64,000 nucleotides of DNA from JAGPUQ01 sp036961295 (GTDB taxonomy: Bacteria > Pseudomonadota > Gammaproteobacteria > Pseudomonadales > Porticoccaceae): positions 186,001 through 250,000 of the forward strand of contig JBALVX010000001.1 of the NCBI GenBank assembly GCA_036961295.1. The letters run 5' to 3'. Positions 1-8,322 of this stretch are shown here, one piece after another (the first letter of the stretch is position 1; every line of letters starts with the position of its first letter). Both the position numbers and the translations under genes were made by a program. The notes under the pieces were generated by a model. The model did no database searches, had not been told where the DNA came from, and saw only the letters and a program-made list of their open reading frames with translations.

Positions 1-330
1 GTGGACAGTGCCGACCGAGTCGTAGAGCATTTCTCTGGAAACTCCGCCTACGCGCCGGCCGAAAGCACTCGGGTTCTACACCTGATGGTGGACAACGTGC
101 TCGCCTATGAAGACTACCAGCAGGTGGTGGCGATATTAAAAGCGCTGGAACTGGTGCGCGATGTTCAGGTTAGTGCCTTGCAGGGGCCGGAGTTGAGTCT
201 GAGCCTGCAACTAGAAGGCGAAGCTCAACGTTTATTTGAAGCTTTGGACAAGGACGGACGTTTTATCTATGTCGCTCAGGTGGGTGCCAGTATGGATAAG
301 GCCCGCCGTTACAGTTGGGGAGGACAGTGA
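1..330 (+). CDS. DUF2066 domain protein, C-terminal fragment
   Basis: The reading frame is open from the first base and ends at 328-330, so this is the last 109 or so residues of a longer gene cut by the window edge; the GTG at position 1 need not be the start. The segment (LHLMVDNVLAYEDYQQVV, later the ending RRYSWGGQ) resembles the C-terminal part of DUF2066 proteins, which commonly lie directly upstream of hda in gammaproteobacteria. That neighbour relation holds here: hda starts at the next base. No biochemical function is known to me for the family. Confidence 0.7.
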   Translation: MDSADRVVEHFSGNSAYAPAESTRVLHLMVDNVLAYEDYQQVVAILKALELVRDVQVSALQGPELSLSLQLEGEAQRLFEALDKDGRFIYVAQVGASMDKARRYSWGGQ

Positions 331-1077
331 TTGGTTCGTCAGTTACCACTGCCAGTTACCCTTAGGGACGAGGCCAGTTTCGCAAATTTCTATACGCCAG
401 AGAGGCCAGAGGCTTCATCCAGAGCCGAAGCTACGCAGTTACTCCGTGTTCTAAATAACACCAAAGAGAGCGCTGGGAATGAGACTAGTACATTCGCGGC
501 GGAATTTGCGGTGTATCTATGGGGGCCGGTGGGCAGCGGTAAAACTCATTTGGCGCAGGCCTGTTGCAGGCAGTTTGTCGATGCGGGTCACCGGGCAATG
601 TATTTGCCCTTAGCCGAATTAATAGATTACCCAGCACAACAGGTACTGGCGGATCTGGAGCACAACGAGTTGGTTTGCGTCGACGATATCCATCTTGTCG
701 CGCAGCAAGACGCCTGGCAGCAGGGCCTGTTTGATCTCTACAATCGCCTGCGCGACAAGGGCCGACGCCTGGTGCTGACGGGTTTGGATTCTCCCGGCAA
801 TAGCGATATTGCCCTGGCCGATCTGCGGTCTCGTCTGGCCGCAGCTACTGGTTTTGCGCTGGCGGCTTATACGGATGAGGAGAGAGTCGAGATTTTGTGT
901 TTTCGAGCCCAGGGCCTGGGTTTATCGCTACCGCAAGAGGTAGCTCGCTATCTGCTCAGCCGAGCACCTCGGGATATCAATACCTTGATTGAATGCCTGC
1001 ACCGCCTGGATAGCGAAGCACTGGCTGGCCAGCGCAGACTCACCGTGCCTTTTGTGAAGCTGGTATTTGATTACTAA
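331..1077 (+). CDS. hda: DnaA regulatory inactivator Hda
   Basis: AAA+ protein related to DnaA. Bound to the DNA sliding clamp, it stimulates hydrolysis of DnaA-bound ATP and so prevents re-initiation of replication. The N-terminus carries a clamp-binding motif (QLPLPV, residues 4-9), then Walker A (GPVGSGKT, about 65-72), Walker B (VCVDDI, about 115-120) and an arginine-containing segment LADLRSRL near 162-169. At 248 residues it is slightly longer than usual, owing to a Ser/Glu/Thr-rich insert before Walker A (about 27-55). The start is a TTG immediately after the TGA of the DUF2066 gene, preceded by GGGGAGGA at 317-324, so the two genes are probably translationally coupled. Confidence 0.92.
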   Translation: MVRQLPLPVTLRDEASFANFYTPERPEASSRAEATQLLRVLNNTKESAGNETSTFAAEFAVYLWGPVGSGKTHLAQACCRQFVDAGHRAMYLPLAELIDYPAQQVLADLEHNELVCVDDIHLVAQQDAWQQGLFDLYNRLRDKGRRLVLTGLDSPGNSDIALADLRSRLAAATGFALAAYTDEERVEILCFRAQGLGLSLPQEVARYLLSRAPRDINTLIECLHRLDSEALAGQRRLTVPFVKLVFDY

Positions 1078-1116
1078 GTTTCTTCTTATTAGCTGTTAAG
1101 GTTTAAGCGGTACGAT

Positions 1117-2997
1117 TTAGTTTAGCCCACCACATTCTAAACAATGTAGATAAATTCCCCGGGGGTCACTCAGGCTTTCCAGCGCTGCTGCCTGTGCGGT
1201 AAAGGCGCGGACACCACCTAAGCGGCTGAGCCAATGGAGGGCGTTTGGCAATGCGCCGCTCTGGGTGAGTGCGCTATTACTGTTGAGAGAAACGCCGGTG
1301 TTTTCGATAATTTGCTTGAGCAGCAACTGGCGCAAATCCAGGGGTAGTGTGACTGGTTCGACCTCGTAGCTGTCGAGTTGGGCCAGTGTGGCGGCGGCGG
1401 CAACGGCGTCATCGAGACTGCCAAGCTTATCGACTAAGCCCAATTCCTGGGCGCGTTTGCCAGTCCACACTCGGCCCTGGGCAATGTTGTCCACGGATGC
1501 CACCGTACTGTCGCGACCTTCGGCCACCAGCGTAAGAAATTCCCGGTAGATATGCTCGACGCTGAGTTGAATGGCGACATTGGCGCGTTCGCTTAAAGGT
1601 CGGCCTAGTTGATAGAGGTCGGAGAACTCCCCGGTGCCGACGCCGTCGTTATAAACGCCCAGCGCGCTCAGCGATTCCTCGAAGGTGGGCAACATGCCAA
1701 ACACGCCGATGGAGCCGGTAATAGTAGTGGGCGAGGCCCAAATTTCATCGGCACCGGCGGCGATCCAGTAGCCACCCGAGGCCGCTACGGAGCCCATGGA
1801 CACCACGATCGGAATACCCGCCGCCTGGGTTTCGCGTAGTTCCTGACGAATCACATCGGAGGCAAAGGCGCTGCCTCCGGGACTGTCGACGCGCAATACC
1901 AGAGCTTTGATGTCTTTGTTTTCTCGAGCTTCGACAATGAGCGCGGCCAGGGTGTCGCCACCCACCGAGCCTTCGGGCTGTTCGCCGTCGTAAATCACGC
2001 CCTTGGCAGTGATCACGCCGATTTTATTGGTAGAGGCCTGCGGCTTACTGGACAGGCCTTGGTGCAGCAGATATTGACCGATGTCGACATAGGCATAAGC
2101 TTGATCGTCGTCGCCGGGGCCCGCTAAGGCTTCCATGTGAGCGCGCATTTGCGGGCGAGTGCTGAGCGTGTCTACCAGAGTAAATTGCAGTGCAAGCTGG
2201 GCGGCATCGCCCTGGGCGTCGACGAGTTTGTGGTCCAGGTTATCGGCGTAGTCGGCAATGGCGCTGGCCGGCAGGTTGCGCAGGGTTTCGACTCGGTCGG
2301 TATAACTTTGCCACAGCTCATTGAGCCAGGCGGAGGTGTGTTCTTTAGAGGCGGGGGACATTTCGGTTGCGATAAAAGGTTCTACCGCATCCTTGTATTC
2401 GCCGGCCCGAAAAATATGAAAGTTAACTTTGAGCTTGTCGATGGCGTCCTTGAAATACAGCCGGTAACTGCCGAAGCCGGTTAACAGTACCGCGCCCATG
2501 GGGTTGAGATGAATTTCATCGGCAAAGCTGGCCAGGTAGTACTGTTCTTGAGTAAAGCTGTCGCCAAGGGCGATAACGGGTTTACCGCTTTGCTTGAACT
2601 GGTCCAGCGCTTTGCCGACTTGCTCCAGCTTGGTGATGCCACCGCCGGCCAAATAGTCGAGTTCGAGTGCAATACCGGTAATGCGAGCATCCTGCCCTGC
2701 GGCCGTGATGGCATCGGTCAAATCGGAAACCAGGGTTTCGGCATCGGCGGGGGAGCCCTGTTGGAACATTTGGCCGAGGGGGTCGGTATAAGTTTTTTGT
2801 TCCACCAGTACGCCGCCGGGAGCGATACGTAAAAAGGCACTTTCCGGCAGAGGTTTAAGGTTGTTGGTGAAAAAGCTGGAAATAATAAGTAGGAATATCA
2901 GTAAGAATAGGATGTTGATCAGGGAGCGGGCAACGCGGGCAAGTTTGCCAATAAAACCAAACAGCCGACCAAAAAATCCAGGTTTTTTCTCGCTCAT
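1117..2997 (-). CDS. sppA: signal peptide peptidase SppA, 67K type
   Basis: Membrane-anchored serine protease that degrades cleaved signal peptides at the periplasmic face. There is an N-terminal membrane segment (about residues 23-43), then two tandem S49 domains. The expected Ser/Lys dyad is visible: Lys202 in RAGEYKDAVEPF of the first half and Ser407 in GSVAASGGYW of the second. Length (626 aa) fits the long enterobacterial form. The ATG overlaps the stop of the upstream membrane-protein gene by four bases (ATGA), indicating an operon arsC-like / membrane protein / sppA. Confidence 0.93.
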   Translation of the reverse strand: MSEKKPGFFGRLFGFIGKLARVARSLINILFLLIFLLIISSFFTNNLKPLPESAFLRIAPGGVLVEQKTYTDPLGQMFQQGSPADAETLVSDLTDAITAAGQDARITGIALELDYLAGGGITKLEQVGKALDQFKQSGKPVIALGDSFTQEQYYLASFADEIHLNPMGAVLLTGFGSYRLYFKDAIDKLKVNFHIFRAGEYKDAVEPFIATEMSPASKEHTSAWLNELWQSYTDRVETLRNLPASAIADYADNLDHKLVDAQGDAAQLALQFTLVDTLSTRPQMRAHMEALAGPGDDDQAYAYVDIGQYLLHQGLSSKPQASTNKIGVITAKGVIYDGEQPEGSVGGDTLAALIVEARENKDIKALVLRVDSPGGSAFASDVIRQELRETQAAGIPIVVSMGSVAASGGYWIAAGADEIWASPTTITGSIGVFGMLPTFEESLSALGVYNDGVGTGEFSDLYQLGRPLSERANVAIQLSVEHIYREFLTLVAEGRDSTVASVDNIAQGRVWTGKRAQELGLVDKLGSLDDAVAAAATLAQLDSYEVEPVTLPLDLRQLLLKQIIENTGVSLNSNSALTQSGALPNALHWLSRLGGVRAFTAQAAALESLSDPRGIYLHCLECGGLN

Positions 2998-3413
2998 GGT
3001 TTATCTTCCTGATAGCTTAATTCTTTCTGCCAACGACTGAAAAACATGGAAACGACAAATAAAACTACGACGGACACTAATGCCAGAATGTCGTAGATCG
3101 AACGATCTGACTCAAAGACATTGACGGTGATCACGCAAAAATACAATAGCGATACAAAGCAAAGCAAGATCAAACTACTGGGCTGGCTTTTGAGTATGCC
3201 GGGCAGAAAAATTAACAGTGGCAGCAGTGCCGGAATCAACAGCTTTGGCGAGGTATTGCCGCTGAAGACACTGCCCGTCAAGCCAATTAATAACAATGCA
3301 AAACTGATCAGCGTGACCCGACGGGCGAATTTTACCTTCTGCTGCAAAGCCGAGAGCTGAGGTTGGGTGTTGGATTCAGGGTCAGAGTTAGGGTTAGGGT
3401 TAGAGTCAGACAC
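2994..3413 (-). CDS. small multi-pass membrane protein, unknown function
   Basis: A 139-residue protein with about four hydrophobic segments (roughly residues 33-50, 54-72, 77-98 and 106-124) after a low-complexity polar N-terminus rich in Asn-Pro and Asp-Pro. That N-terminus comes from a run of 6-bp AGGGTT-type repeats. The start is GTG overlapping the TAG of the arsC-like gene by one base, and the stop overlaps the start of sppA, so it is the middle gene of a tightly packed operon. I do not recognise a named family. The position suggests an envelope role, but that is inference. Confidence 0.7.
   Translation of the reverse strand: MSDSNPNPNSDPESNTQPQLSALQQKVKFARRVTLISFALLLIGLTGSVFSGNTSPKLLIPALLPLLIFLPGILKSQPSSLILLCFVSLLYFCVITVNVFESDRSIYDILALVSVVVLFVVSMFFSRWQKELSYQEDKP
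3378..3413. repeat. 6-bp tandem repeat of AGGGTT type
   Basis: Six consecutive hexamers: AGGGTC, AGAGTT, AGGGTT, AGGGTT, AGAGTC, AGACAC. They encode the first residues of the small membrane protein on the minus strand (SDSNPNPNSDPESN). Slippage here would change the N-terminal tail by whole Asn-Pro pairs without breaking the frame. Confidence 0.85.
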
Positions 3414-3757
3414 TATAAAATATCCAGCACGTTTTCTGGCGGTCGGCCTATTGCCGCTCGCTTACCCTTAACGACGATAGGACGTTCAATTAAAATCGGG
3501 TGGGCCACCATAGCGTCAATTAACTTAGCGTCGCTCAGGTCGCTGTCGCCAAGATTGTTATCTTTGTAGACGGCTTCTCCCTTGCGCAGCAATTCCCGGG
3601 CGCTAATTCCGAGTTTGGCGATCAGCTCCTTCAGGGTTTTTTTGTTGGGGGGTGTGTCTAAATACAGAACCACGGAGAATTTCTCGCCTCGATCTTCGAG
3701 TAACTGTAAAGTAAGTCGGGATTTGGTACAGCGCGGATTGTGATAAATAGTAATCAT
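3413..3757 (-). CDS. ArsC/YfgD-family arsenate reductase-like protein
   Basis: Thioredoxin-fold protein of the ArsC/Spx family, 114 residues, the normal size. The N-terminus reads ITIYHNPRCTKSR, with the conserved single Cys (residue 10) in the NPRCTKSR loop. The C-terminal part has the typical ERPIVVKGKRAAIGRPPENVL segment with its conserved arginines. Orthologues are called arsenate reductase (glutaredoxin) or YfgD. There is no arsenic regulator or efflux gene nearby, so arsenate detoxification is not supported by context and the physiological substrate is uncertain. First gene of the operon running to sppA. Confidence 0.88.
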   Translation of the reverse strand: MITIYHNPRCTKSRLTLQLLEDRGEKFSVVLYLDTPPNKKTLKELIAKLGISARELLRKGEAVYKDNNLGDSDLSDAKLIDAMVAHPILIERPIVVKGKRAAIGRPPENVLDIL

Positions 3758-3952
3758 AGCTTTGTGTACAATAGTTCCGGTAGCGGATGGTTGAAGTCGA
3801 TTTTGTTGTGGTTAGTGCTGTGGTTTGTGGAGTAGACCTCAATAATAAACAAGGCGATGGGACTATTCTAATGCCAAAGCCCCGTGTCTGTCTCCCTGGC
3901 TGTGTCTTCCTACCGGCGTGAGGGCGCAAGGCAAAATAATAGGATAAGACCT

Positions 3953-5302
3953 GTGGATGAGAAACCTTCAATGCAGAGTGATAATGCGGTCATGTCGATA
4001 GTCAGTAAATTAGTTAGGGCAGTCAAAGCTTTTCCGAGGCTAAGCTTTGACTTCTTGCGCTACGTGGTTCGGCGTTACGTGGACGATGGTTGCCGTAGCA
4101 GTGCCGCCGCGCTCACCTATATGACCCTGTTTGCCGTAGTGCCGGTATTGACCTTGATGTATTCGCTGCTGTCTATTATCCCCGCTTTTCAGGGCCTGGG
4201 AGTGCAGATAGAGTCCTTGCTGTTCGATAATTTTATCCCCGAAAGCGGGGCGGAAGTGCGCCGTTATTTAACGGAGTTTTCTACTCAGGCACGTAAGCTT
4301 AGTGTGGTTGGCGGTATTATCCTGGTGGTGACCTCCTTCCTGATGTTGCGCAATATCGAAAAAACCTTTAACCATATTTGGGGAACGGTGGGCAGTCGTA
4401 GGGGCTTGCTGGGCTTTATGCAGTACTGGGCGGTGCTGACCCTGGGACCGTTTATGGTCGGCGTCGGCATCATGATGCACACCTATCTACTATCCTTTCA
4501 GCTGGTGGTAGCTGAAGTCGATACCCTGGGGATTACCGGCGCGATTCTGCAATATTTACCCTGGTTGATGAGCTGGATGGCCTTTGCGCTGTTATTTATT
4601 GCGATGCCCAATTGCCGGGTAGTGATTCGCTACGCCATGATCGGTGGCCTGGTGACCACGGTGTTGTTCCAATTGGCAAAAATGCTGTTTGGGTTTTTTA
4701 TTACCAATAGCAGTTATTACACCGTTTACGGAGCGTTTGCGGTGGTGCCGGTATTCTTGTTATGGGTGCATCTCAGCTGGATGATCGTGCTGGGTGGTGC
4801 TGAACTGGTGCGCGCCCTGGAGACCTTTAAGTCGGCGCGGCGCGGTCACAACTACCCAGATTTAATTGCGACGCTGCTGGTGTGCTGGGAATGTCTGTGG
4901 CGGCAGGAACAGGGCCGGGCGATTACCGATAGGGATATCGTAGCGGCGGGTATCGACGAGCAACACTGGCGCAAGTTGCGGACTTTGTTGCTCAATAAAA
5001 AAGTATTGATGATGACGGATAACAGCGGTTATGTGTTGACTCGCGATGCGAACAATATGCAATTGTGGGATGTGGTGAATCTACTTGGCGATAATTTTGC
5101 CACTGAACCCAAAGAAGATCGGCAAGCTTTGTTGGCGGGTTATGCCTGGTACCCAGCATTGGAGCAACGCTTGCGTGCCGTTCATGGTAACGCCGAAAAC
5201 ACCTTTACGGTTTCACTGAAAGAATTGTTTGCTTCGGGTGGAATAGCGATGGTCGATCAGCAAGATAGGGCTAAAAATAATATTAGCGCTGAGCAAGCCT
5301 AG
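3953..5302 (+). CDS. YihY/BrkB-family inner membrane protein
   Basis: The N-terminus has the family signature (DDGCRSSAAALTYMTLFAVVPVLTL), followed by about six membrane spans and a cytoplasmic C-terminal tail of roughly 150 residues. Homologues were once labelled ribonuclease BN, but they are membrane proteins of unclear function. The frame is open from 3884. I place the start at GTG 3953 because AGGA lies eight bases upstream; ATG 3971 and ATG 3992 are alternatives. The thioredoxin lipoprotein gene follows one base after the stop, so the two are probably cotranscribed. Confidence 0.85.
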   Translation: MDEKPSMQSDNAVMSIVSKLVRAVKAFPRLSFDFLRYVVRRYVDDGCRSSAAALTYMTLFAVVPVLTLMYSLLSIIPAFQGLGVQIESLLFDNFIPESGAEVRRYLTEFSTQARKLSVVGGIILVVTSFLMLRNIEKTFNHIWGTVGSRRGLLGFMQYWAVLTLGPFMVGVGIMMHTYLLSFQLVVAEVDTLGITGAILQYLPWLMSWMAFALLFIAMPNCRVVIRYAMIGGLVTTVLFQLAKMLFGFFITNSSYYTVYGAFAVVPVFLLWVHLSWMIVLGGAELVRALETFKSARRGHNYPDLIATLLVCWECLWRQEQGRAITDRDIVAAGIDEQHWRKLRTLLLNKKVLMMTDNSGYVLTRDANNMQLWDVVNLLGDNFATEPKEDRQALLAGYAWYPALEQRLRAVHGNAENTFTVSLKELFASGGIAMVDQQDRAKNNISAEQA

Positions 5303-5303
5303 C

Positions 5304-5825
5304 ATGAGCGTAGTTGGACAGAGAGGGAGGCTTGCTGGATTTGTGATTCGCGCCCGTGTGAATGTTTTGAGAGCTATCTCCCTCGGAATCATTGTTCTTG
5401 GACTGGTCTCGGCCTGCTCGCAAGCGCCGCGTACTGCGCAGGTAATTGATGCCGATGGCCTGCCCTGGGAGCAATTACGGGGCAAAGTAGTATTTATTAA
5501 TTACTGGGCGGAATGGTGCAAGCCCTGTCGAGAAGAAATCCCGGAATTAAATCAGTTTGCCAGAACCCATGGCGATAAAGTTATGGTGTTGTCGGTCAAT
5601 TTTGACGGCGCCAGTGGCGAGACTCTACGTGCTCAAATAAAAATATTGGGTATCGAATTTCCCACACTATCGCAGGATCCGCGCATTGAACTGGGTGTGC
5701 AAGCCAGCGGAGCTTTGCCGGAGACCATTGTTCTCGACCGAGAAGGCAAGGTGTTTAAAGTACTACTGGGACCGCAGACGGAAGAGAGTTTAAAAGCAGT
5801 ATTGGTTGAGCTGCGGCTGAACTGA
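5304..5825 (+). CDS. TlpA-type thioredoxin-fold lipoprotein
   Basis: Membrane-anchored periplasmic thiol-disulfide oxidoreductase. A hydrophobic N-terminal segment ends in the lipobox LVSAC (Cys38). The thioredoxin domain carries the active site WAEWCKPCREE with Cys72 and Cys75, and the later segment GALPETIVLD supplies the cis-Pro region. At 173 residues it is the usual size for TlpA/ResA-like proteins, which reduce apocytochrome or other periplasmic disulfides. No cytochrome maturation genes are adjacent, so the substrate is not indicated. It starts one base after the YihY gene. Confidence 0.88.
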   Translation: MSVVGQRGRLAGFVIRARVNVLRAISLGIIVLGLVSACSQAPRTAQVIDADGLPWEQLRGKVVFINYWAEWCKPCREEIPELNQFARTHGDKVMVLSVNFDGASGETLRAQIKILGIEFPTLSQDPRIELGVQASGALPETIVLDREGKVFKVLLGPQTEESLKAVLVELRLN

Positions 5826-5897
5826 GCCTTTGATGTCGAGCCTGAAAAATTGTGGGTCAACTAATTCTGATAGTTGAAAGTTGCTAAGGCCGGGCTG

Positions 5898-7679
5898 TTA
5901 TTGCAGGCGGGTGTTCGACGTCCCTGCGGATCGAAGATATAAAGGTTCGTTCCAGCTGCGAATAAACGCCTGAAACTCATCGACCACTAACGCCTTGCTG
6001 ATATGAAATCCCTGCAAATAATCGCAACCCAGGCGATTTAACTCTTGGCTTATATCCAGGTTTGCAACGCCTTCGGCAACGACTTTAAGCCCCAGATTGT
6101 GAGCCAGGTTAATGGTGGCCAGCACGATGGTGGCATCGCTTTCATTGTTCAGCATATCAAGCACAAAGCTTTTGTCGATTTTAAGTTCGGTGGCGGGTAA
6201 TTGTTTGAGATAGGCCAGTGAAGAATAACCGGTACCGAAATCATCGATTGAGATATGTATACCAAGAGCGGCGATTTTGTTGAGTACGGCCAGAGCTTGT
6301 TCAGTATTAGTCATCATTGCGGTTTCGGTCACCTCTAGCGTGATGCTATCGGCTGGAATTGATGTGGTGGCCAAGGTTGCACGTATGCTGTCGAGCAGAT
6401 GGACATCGTCAATTACCTGTGCCGAAAGATTAATCGAGACTGACAGCGGGTTACCACTGTTGTGCCAATGTTCGGCTTGACGCACTGCCTTGTCGAGAAT
6501 TTGGTAGGTAAGTTCGCGAATGCAACCAGTTTGTTCGGCGATGGGAATAAATTCGTCGGGGGTAATCCTGCCCAGTTCCGGGTCTTGCCAGCGGGCCAGC
6601 GCTTCCGCGCCACAAATAAGTCCGCTACCCAGATCGATCTTGGGTTGATACATCACGTCGATGTTGTTGTTGGCTATTGCTTCGCGTAGCTTGCTTGCCA
6701 GTACCAATTGCCGTGGGCTGCCGTTCCCCATTTCGGGATCGTAAATAGCGTGGCCAGTTCTCTTTTTCTTGGCGTTATACATGGCCAATTCGGCATTTTT
6801 TAACAAGATATCGGCAGTTTTGCCGTGCTGCGGGTAGATCGCGGTACCGATGCTGGCTTGTACCTCGACGGGGGTTTCGGCAATAACGAAGGGCGTTTTC
6901 AGGGTGCTTTCAATATCTTCGATAACGCTGAGTAGATCAGCGTGGTCAGAAGTGTTTTTAAGTATAAAGCTGAATTCGTCGCCGCCCGGGCGGGCCAGGG
7001 AAGAGGGTTTGTCTATGGTTTGCGTCAATCGTTGGGCCAGCGATATAAGCAATTGATCGCCGCAGAATTGTCCCAGAATTTCGTTGACGTCCTTAAAGCG
7101 ATCCAGATCAAGTGAGATCACCGCGAAGCTTTGATTTGAGCGGCGCGCTTTGCGGATGGTTTTTTCGAGGATGCTCCGATAAGCTTTCCGGTTTAGCAAA
7201 TTGGTCAAATCATCGCGGGTTTCCCGTAGCCAAATTTTGTGTTCGAGCGACTTTGCTCGCAGTGTGAAATTACGAGTTTTGGTGTCGAGCAGATTGCTGG
7301 CCTCTCTGGTGACTTGTTTGGTCACCGAGCTGCGAACATATTGCCCCCATAGAGCGAAAGCGAAGGGGGTGGTGTAAAGAATCCAGATAATGTAGTTGCT
7401 TTTTTGAATGTCGACAATGGTTTTAATATCGACCTGGCCGTACTCCATATAGGCCGATAGGAGGATGGCGAGCAAGACTGCCACGCTTGCGATGATGGCA
7501 CCTTTAACGGCCGCACTCGAGGCCCGTGCGTGGATTATTGGAACGTTGTCGTTTGCTTGGGCACTGGTTTCGTCACTGACGTCCTCGGGATTGTTTTTTT
7601 CTATGTCAAAGTGTTCGCTCTGACTATCCGCCGTCAGTTTTTGTTGTTTGGTCGAACTTTGCTGCTTTAGTGGTTCCAT
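5898..7679 (-). CDS. membrane GGDEF-EAL cyclic-di-GMP protein
   Basis: Two membrane segments near the N-terminus (about residues 58-77 and 96-113) are followed by a GGDEF domain with an intact GGDEF motif (232-236) and an EAL domain with EAL at 359-361. The EAL residues I can find look complete: INLSAQ, LEVTETAMM, DDFGTGYSSL, KIDKSF, EGV and QGF. The protein could therefore both make and degrade cyclic di-GMP. No RxxD inhibitory site is visible just before GGDEF. The loop between the two membrane spans is short, so no periplasmic sensor domain is apparent. It stands alone on the minus strand. Confidence 0.93.
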   Translation of the reverse strand: MEPLKQQSSTKQQKLTADSQSEHFDIEKNNPEDVSDETSAQANDNVPIIHARASSAAVKGAIIASVAVLLAILLSAYMEYGQVDIKTIVDIQKSNYIIWILYTTPFAFALWGQYVRSSVTKQVTREASNLLDTKTRNFTLRAKSLEHKIWLRETRDDLTNLLNRKAYRSILEKTIRKARRSNQSFAVISLDLDRFKDVNEILGQFCGDQLLISLAQRLTQTIDKPSSLARPGGDEFSFILKNTSDHADLLSVIEDIESTLKTPFVIAETPVEVQASIGTAIYPQHGKTADILLKNAELAMYNAKKKRTGHAIYDPEMGNGSPRQLVLASKLREAIANNNIDVMYQPKIDLGSGLICGAEALARWQDPELGRITPDEFIPIAEQTGCIRELTYQILDKAVRQAEHWHNSGNPLSVSINLSAQVIDDVHLLDSIRATLATTSIPADSITLEVTETAMMTNTEQALAVLNKIAALGIHISIDDFGTGYSSLAYLKQLPATELKIDKSFVLDMLNNESDATIVLATINLAHNLGLKVVAEGVANLDISQELNRLGCDYLQGFHISKALVVDEFQAFIRSWNEPLYLRSAGTSNTRLQ

Positions 7680-7897
7680 GTCGATCAGTGCCTATGTCGA
7701 TCCATACTTAATGTTAATCAGTATCCGAGCCGAGCAATGTGGTCACGCGATGATTTGTTTATTTGTGGTTTGGAAATTCACGATAACAAAAGACAATCTA
7801 ATTGATTGTGGACGCCTTAACAACGATTTATAGAATTGAAGTGCCAAGTATCGTTGTGTTTGAGAGCTACGTCACAAAAATACGGAGAAGTGGGGCG

Positions 7898-8305
7898 TTA
7901 AGGCGAGATGAAATTGACGAATTTGACCACCTGTTCTTCCGGATCGCGGGATTTTCCAGCCAAACGAAGTCTTTCAAGATAGTCTTGCCAATAACTATCG
8001 TGCTGGCTCCATAGATCTTTGAAGTAGTCCCAGCTGTAGATGCCGGTGTTGTGGTCGTCATCAAAAAAAAGTTGCAGTGCATAGCGCCCGGATTTTTCGA
8101 TGCGGGCAATACGCACCCGTTTTTTACCGTATTGCAACACCTCTTGACCACGGCCATGACCACGTACTTCGGCGCTGGGCGATTGCACGCGTAGAAATTC
8201 TGCGCTGAATGTGGCGGTGCTGCCATCGGCGTAGCTTAATTCCAAACTGCTGTCGGCGGTGTGCAGTTTGATGCGGGTCGGCGTCGTGCTTATTGGCTTA
8301 GTCAT
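7898..8305 (-). CDS. DUF971 domain protein (GBBH-like N-terminal domain)
   Basis: A 135-residue protein with the DUF971 signature (SLELSYADGSTATFSAEFLRV, then YALQLFFDDDHNTGIYSWDYF), a small fold also found at the N-terminus of gamma-butyrobetaine hydroxylases. Stand-alone DUF971 genes are frequently found next to hslVU in proteobacteria, as here, 17 bases after hslU. Function is not established. The arrangement suggests cotranscription with hslVU under heat-shock control. Confidence 0.88.
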   Translation of the reverse strand: MTKPISTTPTRIKLHTADSSLELSYADGSTATFSAEFLRVQSPSAEVRGHGRGQEVLQYGKKRVRIARIEKSGRYALQLFFDDDHNTGIYSWDYFKDLWSQHDSYWQDYLERLRLAGKSRDPEEQVVKFVNFISP

Positions 8306-8322
8306 AATGTGTGATAGCGACC

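Noticed and set aside
3378..3413. TTAGGG-like repeats resembling eukaryotic telomere sequence
   Set aside because: Only six degenerate hexamers inside a bacterial coding region; they encode an Asn-Pro/Asp-Pro tail and have no telomeric context.
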